A stretch of 64,000 nucleotides of DNA from Pseudomonadota bacterium (GTDB lineage: Bacteria > Pseudomonadota > Alphaproteobacteria > UBA2136 > JASBTF01): assembly GCA_030148545.1 (NCBI GenBank), contig JASBTF010000002.1, forward strand, positions 175,218 to 239,217, in the 5' to 3' direction. A model generated the notes under the pieces. It was given only the letters and a program-made list of their open reading frames with translations. It was not told where the DNA came from and searched no databases. Shown piece after piece: positions 7,796 through 14,598 of the stretch (the stretch's first letter is position 1; each line of letters starts with the position of its first letter). The translations under genes were made by a program, and so were the position numbers.

Positions 7796-8272
7796 TCATT
7801 GGTTGGGGCTATGTTCGCGCCGGTGTAGCCAGCGACGCCCCTTCATTAGTGTAACATTGTAGATCCACAGCGAGAGAAACAGTGCCATTGTAATGCGGTA
7901 CTGTTCGCTCAGGTTAGGGTCAACATATTCACGGAAGAAGTCCAGTAGTGCCCATCCCGCAGCAAGCGAGAAAAAGCCAATAATGACCATCACAGCAACT
8001 GAAGGGCGCGCTTGGAGCGTAGTTAACAGTGCAACCGTAATGGTAACAATGAAGGCGGCCCGACCAGGGTGCAGAAAAATCCAGTCAATAAAATACTGAA
8101 AACCACCGTGGAAGGTCGCCAGCATACGACTGGCATCTTCAGGTTGCCAGAGGTGATGGAAAAATGTGCGTAGTCCATCGTACTGTTGGTCATTAACGAA
8201 GTTCAGGAGTGCCAATAGCATTAGCACGCCAACAATAACGGCCACATTGGCCAAAGTTTTTGTGATTCCCAT
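7796..8272 (-). CDS. Orphan four-helix inner-membrane protein
   Basis: No family recognised. Start ATG 8272 is preceded by GGAG at the right distance; an upstream in-frame GTG at 8287 lacks support. The 158 residues contain about four hydrophobic segments: an N-terminal helix after MGITKTLANV, one around FIDWIFLHPGRAAFIVTI, one around VAVMVIIGFFSLAAGWALL, and one near ITMALFLSLWIYNVTL. A basic tail (KGRRWLHRREH) should face the cytoplasm. It is a single gene facing rpoN, divergent from the SIMPL-domain gene. Confidence 0.75.
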   Translation of the reverse strand: MGITKTLANVAVIVGVLMLLALLNFVNDQQYDGLRTFFHHLWQPEDASRMLATFHGGFQYFIDWIFLHPGRAAFIVTITVALLTTLQARPSVAVMVIIGFFSLAAGWALLDFFREYVDPNLSEQYRITMALFLSLWIYNVTLMKGRRWLHRREHSPNQ

Positions 8273-8465
8273 GGTTTTCTCCACCATCCTATCCGCGATC
8301 GCATTCTGCGGCAGAAAAGGGAGCGGGGTTGTAACCCCGAGTTGTTGAGCACTGTTCTAGCGCTCTTAATGGGTGGGTTATCAACTATTCGTATACAAAT
8401 GTCAAGTCCCTTGTGTGTGTCGCATGCTTGGGGCATCATCACCTCAACAAAAAAGGATTTTACGC

Positions 8466-9191
8466 ATGCGTTTATTACTGGGTTTATTCACCTTAGCCAT
8501 GGCAAGCACCAGCGTGGCAGAGGGCCGTACCCCACCAGTTGGTGTTACTGTGGTGTATCTACAGGCAGATGCCCAGCAGGATGTGGTGCAAGATACACTA
8601 CACGCCAACCTCCAAGCTGAAGTAACTGAGCTGAGCCCACGTAAGGCGCAAGCAGCGCTTAATTTATTAGTGAGCAAAGCGCTGGGCGCTTCTCGTGGCG
8701 CAGTGGGAATATCGGTAACAACGGGTAGCTACCGTGTGCACGAAATGCACCGTGGTTATGACAAAAACGGTAACCTACGCGAGCCAGTGCAATGGCGTGC
8801 ACAGCAAAATATTATGTTAAAAGGCACCGATTTTGCCAATTTGCTAGAACGCATGGCAGACCTGCAAGACCTTGGTCTTAAAATGCAGGGTATGTCGTTT
8901 AGCTTATCGAGCAATGCTTATGAAAAAACCAGTGATAGCTTGTTAGAGGGAGCGCTACAGGAGTTACAAACCCGTGCCGCCAGTATTGGTAAAGCGCTGG
9001 GCAAGCCCAGAGTGAACCTTGCCGAAGTACATGTAAATAGTGGCTATAATCGCCCTCAACCAATGGTAAAGGCGCATATGATGCGCGCCGAAGGGTTGGC
9101 CATGGCAGCCGATATGCCTGCTCCCAGCGCTGCTGCGGGGGAAACCACTGTACAGGTAAATGTGAGTGCTCAGGCGTGGCTGAGCCAATAA
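8466..9191 (+). CDS. Periplasmic SIMPL-domain (DUF541) protein
   Basis: A 241-residue exported protein of the SIMPL/DUF541 group, which includes Brucella BP26 and E. coli YggE, linked to stress tolerance but without a settled biochemical role. It starts at ATG 8466 after an AAAGGA sequence, with a signal peptide (MRLLLGLFTLAMASTSVA). The body shows the family layout of an amphipathic helix with alternating strands, including LLVSKALGASRGAV and the C-terminal VQVNVSAQAWL strand. The open frame extends upstream to 8373, but that part has no signal peptide or ribosome site. A terminator follows. Confidence 0.8.
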   Translation: MRLLLGLFTLAMASTSVAEGRTPPVGVTVVYLQADAQQDVVQDTLHANLQAEVTELSPRKAQAALNLLVSKALGASRGAVGISVTTGSYRVHEMHRGYDKNGNLREPVQWRAQQNIMLKGTDFANLLERMADLQDLGLKMQGMSFSLSSNAYEKTSDSLLEGALQELQTRAASIGKALGKPRVNLAEVHVNSGYNRPQPMVKAHMMRAEGLAMAADMPAPSAAAGETTVQVNVSAQAWLSQ

Positions 9192-9212
9192 ATTCTTGCC
9201 ATAGCAGCTAGG

Positions 9213-9239
9213 CTCCCCTACAAGGGGAGTCTATTTTTT
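9213..9239 (+). terminator. Intrinsic terminator after SIMPL gene
   Basis: CTCCCCT-aca-AGGGGAG followed by TCTATTTTTT. Confidence 0.85.
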
Positions 9240-9277
9240 CTTTCCGTTCCTAACTTATGACCATGAGGGAGATAATC

Positions 9278-10027
9278 ATGGCAGTAAAAACTACAACTGT
9301 GCCCGCGCGCAATATTTTGCAAGTTTTGGGGTACGAGCGTTATGGCAACGATCAAAAATACGCTGCTTGGGGTGTGCTCAAGCTGGAAGTGCACGATATG
9401 CCAAGTAAGCTACCACTCAACCAGGCGTTTGAGCTTGAATTTGCACAAGAGCTACGAGACCAAATTGCTGTTTTCAATATCGAAACAGGCGATATGGTGA
9501 TGCTTGTAGATCAGTATTTGAATGAGCTGGTGCTGGATATTCATCGTATTCATGATCGTACAAATGTTTTGGTACTAGAATGCCGGGCAAGTGTGCATAG
9601 TCTAGATGAACTTTTTTATGCAGATGAAACGGCCGACGGTGATTTGATTCCGCGTATTGAGCATACGTATATTCAGGGTGATGATGTCATGTGCTATACG
9701 CAGCTTTCTTTGGCTAGTGTGTTGGGTGATATGCACGACCTAAACATCGTGCGTGATAATATGTTGCCATATTTGAAGGGTGTGCAGGGGCCGATTGTCG
9801 TGCTTGATGCAAAGTCTAAAAGGCAAGGTAAGCGTGGGCAGTTTCATTTGATTAATCTAGGTTCAGTATTTGTTTGGGCCCGAGAACGAAAGTTGCAGCA
9901 TTTTAGTGTGACGATGCATACTAATTGTGAGACTGAGCAAGTGGAGCTTTGTGAAGCATTGTTTGTGCGTCATGGCTCAAAGTGGGAGCTTAAAAGCATT
10001 GCAACGCCTCAAAAAGCTGCTGCTTAA
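9278..10027 (+). CDS. Orphan 249-residue protein
   Basis: No family recognised. Three in-frame ATGs lie close together; GAGGGAG at 9265-9271 places translation at ATG 9278. The protein is soluble, acidic in the first two thirds and more basic near KSKRQGKRGQ (about 190), and ends in an Ala/Lys-rich tail. There is no signal peptide. It has its own terminator, is transcribed alone, and its base usage is more AT-rich than hemF beside it. It resembles the 1222 and 1920 genes only in being a medium-sized solitary soluble orphan. Confidence 0.75.
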   Translation: MAVKTTTVPARNILQVLGYERYGNDQKYAAWGVLKLEVHDMPSKLPLNQAFELEFAQELRDQIAVFNIETGDMVMLVDQYLNELVLDIHRIHDRTNVLVLECRASVHSLDELFYADETADGDLIPRIEHTYIQGDDVMCYTQLSLASVLGDMHDLNIVRDNMLPYLKGVQGPIVVLDAKSKRQGKRGQFHLINLGSVFVWARERKLQHFSVTMHTNCETEQVELCEALFVRHGSKWELKSIATPQKAAA

Positions 10028-10045
10028 TTTAAGCTAAAAACTTAA

Positions 10046-10077
10046 ACCCCCCAGCCATGTGCTGGGGGGTGTTTTTT
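10046..10077. terminator. Bidirectional terminator
   Basis: ACCCCCCAGC-catgt-GCTGGGGGGT with seven Ts on the plus strand. It lies between convergent genes and almost touches the hemF stop codon. Confidence 0.85.
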
Positions 10078-10928
10078 TACCAACGTACCTCTGGTGGCAT
10101 GCTCATCAAAATGGCTTCAGGGTTGCCGCCGGTGGCAAAGCCAAATTTGGTGCCACGGTCGTAGAGTAGGTTAAACTCCACATAGCGCCCACGTTTGTAT
10201 AACTGCGTGGTTTTTTCAGCTTCGGTAAACGGTTGCGCCATGCGTTGCGCTACCAGTTGCGGGTAAATGGTGAGGAACGCTTCACCCACAGCTTGCACAA
10301 AGGCAAAGTCTTTATCTTCATCATTGCTATTCACGTTGTCGAAGAAAATACCACCCACGCCGCGCGGTTCATCCCAGTGTTGAATGTGAAAGTACTCATC
10401 GCACCACTTTTTATACTCGTCGTAAGCGCCATCACGATAGCCATCACACGCTTGTTGCATAGCAGCGTGGAACGCTTGCGTATCTTCATCATAAGCAAAA
10501 GTAGGGGTTAGATCAGCGCCACCGCCGTACCAGCTTTGGCTTGTTTCAATGCGGCGTACGTTCATATGCACAGTGGGCACATGTGGGTTGCTCATGTGTG
10601 AAACAAGGGAGACGCCAGTGGCACGGAACTTACCACCATTTTCTAAAGCACCAGGAATTTGCTTAGCAAACTCAGGGGAGAAGGTGCCATAAACATCAGA
10701 GAAATTCACACCTACTTTTTCAAACACCTCGCCACGCATGAGGCGCATTTCGCCGCTGCCTTGCAGTTGTGCGTCAGGATCTTTTTCCCACGGTGTCACA
10801 TCAAACGTTGCGCCATTAGGTTCAAGCGCTTCAAAGGCCTGACAAATCCGCTCCTGCAAATCCTTAAAATAGCTGGCAGCAGTTTGTTGTGGGTCGGCGG
10901 TAGGTGTGGTTTGTGCTTGTGTGTTCAT
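10077..10928 (-). CDS. hemF: Oxygen-dependent coproporphyrinogen III oxidase, short C-terminus
   Basis: Decarboxylates coproporphyrinogen III to protoporphyrinogen IX in aerobic haem synthesis. The family signatures are clear: the MNVRR/WYGGGADLTP block near residue 150 and the RGRYVEFNLLYDRGTKFG block near 240. The protein stops right after MSMPPEVRW. In E. coli and other HemF proteins a conserved tail of roughly 25 residues ending near a DW(V) motif follows this point, so the C-terminus appears clipped. The terminator starts at the stop codon, suggesting the end was redrawn rather than misread. Catalytic blocks are intact, so activity is still plausible. Confidence 0.95.
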   Translation of the reverse strand: MNTQAQTTPTADPQQTAASYFKDLQERICQAFEALEPNGATFDVTPWEKDPDAQLQGSGEMRLMRGEVFEKVGVNFSDVYGTFSPEFAKQIPGALENGGKFRATGVSLVSHMSNPHVPTVHMNVRRIETSQSWYGGGADLTPTFAYDEDTQAFHAAMQQACDGYRDGAYDEYKKWCDEYFHIQHWDEPRGVGGIFFDNVNSNDEDKDFAFVQAVGEAFLTIYPQLVAQRMAQPFTEAEKTTQLYKRGRYVEFNLLYDRGTKFGFATGGNPEAILMSMPPEVRW

Positions 10929-11061
10929 GTGGGCAGCCTACGCCTGAGCTCTACGCAAATCAAGAATAATCACTAACAAAATCATGCAATTAAGTAGAGT
11001 GTTTTGCTCCAAATTTGTAGCCTAGTGTAGCTGCGGCAAAAACGCATCAGCAGGTCGCAAA

Positions 11062-11083
11062 TGTCAGCCAAGGTATGCTGACA
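11062..11083. promoter_or_regulatory. Dyad upstream of the HdrB-like gene
   Basis: TGTCAGC-N8-GCTGACA, a perfect 7+7 inverted repeat about 55 bp before the start codon at 11136 and next to possible promoter bases (TTGCAT, CATAGACT). It could be an operator for the downstream gene. No regulator gene is adjacent. Confidence 0.45.
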
Positions 11084-11135
11084 AATTGCATAAAATCACA
11101 TAGACTAACGCTACAAAAATAAGGAATTTAACACC

Positions 11136-12038
11136 ATGGGCCTGAGTAAAGACCTCAACTACGCTTATTATCCCGGCTGTGCCGCTAAGCAAATCCAGAA
11201 GGAAGCCGATTGGTCTGCCCGTGAAATCTCGCAAAAAATGGGCATTAAACTGCACGACATGCACGATGCCACCTGCTGTGGTGCCGGTAACTTGCAAGAG
11301 CATGACCTGGCAGCAGCACTAGCCATTAACGCGCGCATTTTTAGCCAAGCAGAAGAAATGGGCATGGACATTGTCACCATTTGTAACACCTGTTTGCAAA
11401 CATTTACCTTTGCTAATGAGCGCTTGAAGAACGAGCCTGAGCTGCGCGAAGACATTAATAACATTCTTAAGCAGGCAGGTGTACGCCCGTACGAAGGTAC
11501 GATTGATGTAAAACACCTAGTATGGGTAATGGTAGATGATTTGGGCGTGGATAAAATTAAACAACACGTAACCAATCCTCTTAATGGCCTCAAGGTAGCG
11601 CCGTTTTATGGCTGCCACTCCATGCGCCCGTACGAGGTGTTTAACGGCCGCGGTGGCGAGGTACCACCGTACCTAGACACCATTATTGGCGCCCTAGGTG
11701 GCGAGAGCGTGAACTATCACGGTAAGGACAAATGCTGTGGGTTCCACTACATGCTGCTAAACGAGAAAGAGTTTTTGAACATGTCTGGCGGCCATAGCTT
11801 AGAAGCGAAGCAACAAGGTGCCGAGGTAATGGTTAGCCCCTGTACCCTGTGTGATATGGCGCTAGGTGCCTACCAAAGCCGTAGTGAGAAGGCTATTGGC
11901 CAAAAAATTGGCCTACCAGAAATGAGCATCAGCCAGCTGGTTGGCGCCGCTTTTGGTATTGATAAAAAATCGCTTGGCTTTAACCGCCTCCACCAAGACC
12001 CACGCCCAGCTTTCCGTAAGCACAACATTGCTGCTTGA
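11136..12038 (+). CDS. HdrB/SdhE-like protein with two CCG (cysteine-rich) domains
   Basis: Similar to heterodisulfide reductase subunit B and to the SdhE/SdhC-type subunit of non-classical succinate:quinone reductases. Two cysteine-rich CCG repeats are seen: CCGAGN with CNTCLQTF in the first half, and CCGFHYM with SPCTLCDMALGAYQ in the second. In HdrB these ligate unusual [4Fe-4S] clusters. A YYPGCAAK motif near the N-terminus and GCHSMRP in the middle complete the pattern. The gene stands alone: no HdrA, HdrC, SdhA or SdhB is nearby, so its electron partner must be encoded elsewhere. A ribosome site AAGGAA precedes it. Confidence 0.85.
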   Translation: MGLSKDLNYAYYPGCAAKQIQKEADWSAREISQKMGIKLHDMHDATCCGAGNLQEHDLAAALAINARIFSQAEEMGMDIVTICNTCLQTFTFANERLKNEPELREDINNILKQAGVRPYEGTIDVKHLVWVMVDDLGVDKIKQHVTNPLNGLKVAPFYGCHSMRPYEVFNGRGGEVPPYLDTIIGALGGESVNYHGKDKCCGFHYMLLNEKEFLNMSGGHSLEAKQQGAEVMVSPCTLCDMALGAYQSRSEKAIGQKIGLPEMSISQLVGAAFGIDKKSLGFNRLHQDPRPAFRKHNIAA

Positions 12039-12076
12039 TTTGGAGCTAGCTTGAGGATAGACAGAAAAACTGAAGA

Positions 12077-12454
12077 ATGACAGACAGTGCTCAAACTATA
12101 AAAAACAAATCTATAGATAGTTACAAATCGTTCTTAATAGAGAAGTATAGGCCACCTAGCAAAGGTGGGAATACTAAGGCATTGCATCAGCACATTATAA
12201 CAGTTGAGGGTGATACATACTCCTTTTTGGCGCTTGGAACAAAGCAGTGGGTTTATAAAAGCGACTCTGTAAGCTTTGATTGGGAATGGGACGCCGCAAA
12301 AAAATACCGAAATATAAAGAAAGAAACAATTCAAACGTATGATTCAAAACAACATCCAGTAGTACGAGGTCATAGAGAATATAAAAAAACATTACGTATT
12401 GCTCAAACTAGAACCCCAGTATCTAGAAGAGAGGATAGTGGGTTCGAAAGCTGA
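12077..12454 (+). CDS. AT-rich orphan 125-residue protein beside a tRNA tail
   Basis: No family recognised. The protein is basic, without signal peptide or membrane segment, and clearly more AT-rich than its neighbours, suggesting recent acquisition. The last dozen or so codons overlap a tRNA-like hairpin (GAACCCCAGTATC...GTGGGTTC), and the split copy of the tRNA-Arg(ACG) 3' end begins eight bases after the stop codon. The C-terminus RTPVSRREDSGFES may therefore be encoded by tRNA-tail DNA. The ribosome site is weak, so expression is uncertain. Confidence 0.55.
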   Translation: MTDSAQTIKNKSIDSYKSFLIEKYRPPSKGGNTKALHQHIITVEGDTYSFLALGTKQWVYKSDSVSFDWEWDAAKKYRNIKKETIQTYDSKQHPVVRGHREYKKTLRIAQTRTPVSRREDSGFES

Positions 12455-12461
12455 ACAAGAA

Positions 12462-12512
12462 GCGCGCCCGAGAGGATTGTCTTCCTGCGGTTGACAGCCT
12501 TCGGCCGAACCC
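12462..12512 (-). repeat. Split copy of the tRNA-Arg(ACG) 3' end
   Basis: Bases 12462-12478 are identical to tRNA-Arg(ACG) positions 12597-12613. After 27 bp (12479-12505) the sequence CGAACCC at 12506-12512 supplies the next tRNA bases, so the copy is interrupted in the T-loop. A hairpin CGAACCC-ttttgatt-GGGTTC overlaps the T-arm piece. The copy lies beyond the tRNA terminator. Unlike the Leu and Arg(TCT) tails, it is not followed by the three-hairpin element. Confidence 0.7.
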
Positions 12513-12559
12513 TTTTGATTGGGTTCTCATCCTGGTCGCACAGAGTAACAGAGTAAATT

Positions 12560-12585
12560 AAAAAACCCGCCCAATGGCGGATTTT
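12560..12585 (-). terminator. Intrinsic terminator of tRNA-Arg(ACG)
   Basis: Minus-strand AATCCGCC-attg-GGCGGGTTTTTT, ten bases after the tRNA. Confidence 0.85.
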
Positions 12586-12594
12586 CAAATTTAA

Positions 12595-12671
<77 letters not shown>

Positions 12672-12767
12672 ACGCGAATGTGGTGAATAGCAGATGCTTT
12701 CTAAAAGGGCAACACTTTTTATTTTCCCTATTTGCTATTCCGTATCATCAGTCTTAAACTGCAGCCC

Positions 12768-14171
12768 ATGGAAAACAAAGCATCAGCAGCGCTGCAACAG
12801 GCTTATGCCGCTAAAAACTGGGTGGAGGTAGAATCTCTCTACACAAAATTGCCAGCCGAGTTACAAAAAAGTGGAGATATGCGTAATGCGTTGGGTGTGG
12901 CCTACCATTTTCAGGGCAAGTTAGAGCCAGCTAAAAAATTATTCTTAGAAGTAGATGTAGATTTTCCCAATAACCCTGGCGTGATTAAAAATTTGGGTAT
13001 GAACGCCATTGCACGTGGTGACGCGGCGGGAGCAGAAAAATGGTACCAGCAAGCATGCGAGCTAGATAGAGCAGATGCAGACCCCGCGTTTCAGCTAGGC
13101 CAAATGTATTTTAAACATGGTGATTTTGCCAAAGCAGGGCAGTGGCTGGGCATAGCGCTAGAGCGTGACCCAAACCACAGCAATAGCCAACTGGTGCAGA
13201 TGTCGATGTATATTGATGTATTACCGCCAGAGCGTTGGGCAGCCTTGTTAAACATGGTGACACATCCAAGCGGTTTAAGCCCCTATATGACAGCTATTTA
13301 TCAGCTGCGCCAACTGGTGGTGGGTTGGGTAACAGGCGCCAAAACGGAGGATATGCAGCAGTATTTAGCCGCCATTAGTGCATCGGCAGAATATTTGGAC
13401 CAGCATGGCCACAGCACAGTGGGTGCCGATGTAAAAGCCAGCGACGCAACGGTCCGTTCTGTTAATGGGTATAAAAATTACTTTAAAGGGTTGCTCAGTG
13501 TGCAGGGTGAAGTACCAGCACGGGATGAAGCTTTACCGGTATTTTACATGGTGGGTGATAGCCATACATTAGCGCCACACCACCAAACTACTATGTGGCA
13601 GGGTCAAAAACATCAGCTATGCAGCCACTTGGTAACAGGATTAAAGCTATGGCACCTCATGCAGCCCAAAGCAAACCCACAGCGCAGTAGCTTTTTGGCG
13701 CGCGTACAAAAAATTCCAACCGATGCGCCGTTGCTTATTTCAGCAGGAGAAATTGATACACGCCTGAACGAGGGTATTATTGAGGCAAGCGAAAAGCTGA
13801 ACCAACCGCTAGATGTTACCATGCGCAACACGTTTGAAGGCGCTATGCAGGTGCTCAGCAAAGTGCTAGTTGGTCGGCCAAATGTGGTGCTTAATGGTAT
13901 TCCAGCACCTCACCCCGATAACATGCAAAAAATCAGCTTCCCCGAGTCAGAGTGGAATGCTTACGGTCGTTTAATTCAGCTGGCTAATCAAATTATGGCC
14001 GAATATGCCGCTAAAGCAGGTTTTTACATGGCTGATGTACATAGCATGACAGTAAACCCAGAAACCATGGTATTTAACACCGATACACCCTACAACCTTG
14101 ATAGTCGCCACTTAGCGCCTAATGCTTTGTCAACAGCGCTGGAGAACCACTTAATTAAGCCAACCACATAA
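12768..14171 (+). CDS. TPR protein with C-terminal SGNH-hydrolase-like domain
   Basis: A predicted cytoplasmic protein of 467 residues; exact role unknown. The first 150 or so residues form tetratricopeptide repeats (for example ALGVAYHFQGKLEPAKKLF and DPAFQLGQMYFKHGDFAKAG). The second half begins with YMVGDSHTLAP, which fits the nucleophile block of SGNH hydrolases in the form GDSH. A late DSRHLAPNAL stretch supplies a His of the kind used in their catalytic block V. There is no signal peptide. I start it at ATG 12768; an upstream TTG is less likely. SGNH domains often act as sugar esterases or acetyltransferases. A terminator follows. Confidence 0.7.
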   Translation: MENKASAALQQAYAAKNWVEVESLYTKLPAELQKSGDMRNALGVAYHFQGKLEPAKKLFLEVDVDFPNNPGVIKNLGMNAIARGDAAGAEKWYQQACELDRADADPAFQLGQMYFKHGDFAKAGQWLGIALERDPNHSNSQLVQMSMYIDVLPPERWAALLNMVTHPSGLSPYMTAIYQLRQLVVGWVTGAKTEDMQQYLAAISASAEYLDQHGHSTVGADVKASDATVRSVNGYKNYFKGLLSVQGEVPARDEALPVFYMVGDSHTLAPHHQTTMWQGQKHQLCSHLVTGLKLWHLMQPKANPQRSSFLARVQKIPTDAPLLISAGEIDTRLNEGIIEASEKLNQPLDVTMRNTFEGAMQVLSKVLVGRPNVVLNGIPAPHPDNMQKISFPESEWNAYGRLIQLANQIMAEYAAKAGFYMADVHSMTVNPETMVFNTDTPYNLDSRHLAPNALSTALENHLIKPTT

Positions 14172-14173
14172 AA

Positions 14174-14200
14174 AAACGCTGCTGAATTTCAGCAGCGTTT
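14174..14200. terminator. Bidirectional terminator
   Basis: AAACGCTGCTG-aattt-CAGCAGCGTTT between the TPR-SGNH gene and the convergent cold-shock gene, with A/T runs on both sides. Confidence 0.85.
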
Positions 14201-14217
14201 AAAAAGCTTGGTGTGTA

Positions 14218-14424
14218 TTAGTCAGCCAGCTTTAGCTCTTCAGCAGATGATTTGCCTTTGTTCTCAACCAGTTCGTAGCTGATTTTTTGGCCATCATCCA
14301 AGCCACGTAGGCCTGCTTTTTCTAGTGCAGAAATATGCACAAACACATCTTTACCACCATCTTCTGGGGCAATAAATCCGTACCCTTTGGTTGTGTTGAA
14401 CCATTTTACTGTTCCTTGAGCCAC
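14218..14424 (-). CDS. Cold-shock domain protein (CspA family)
   Basis: A 68-residue OB-fold nucleic-acid chaperone. RNP1 (KGYGFI) and RNP2 (VFVHIS) are intact, and the length is normal. The start codon appears to be GTG (14422-14424), seven bases after AAGGAG; the next codons give AQGTVKWFN as in the family. About 170 bp of gene-free DNA upstream, before mutL, is long enough for the kind of 5' leader that often controls csp genes by temperature. Confidence 0.95.
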   Translation of the reverse strand: MAQGTVKWFNTTKGYGFIAPEDGGKDVFVHISALEKAGLRGLDDGQKISYELVENKGKSSAEELKLAD

Positions 14425-14598
14425 AATATTTCTCCTTGTACATGGCTATTTGTTATATCAGTACGCTTGCCGCTGATTAAATACTGGGAAAGTTGGTTAA
14501 GGAACAATCTTCAGAAACTTATCACGCCACGTCATGCGTACTATGCTTGTATGCCATTTAAGTTAAATATACAAGGGTGAGTTTTAGCGGCGCACGTA

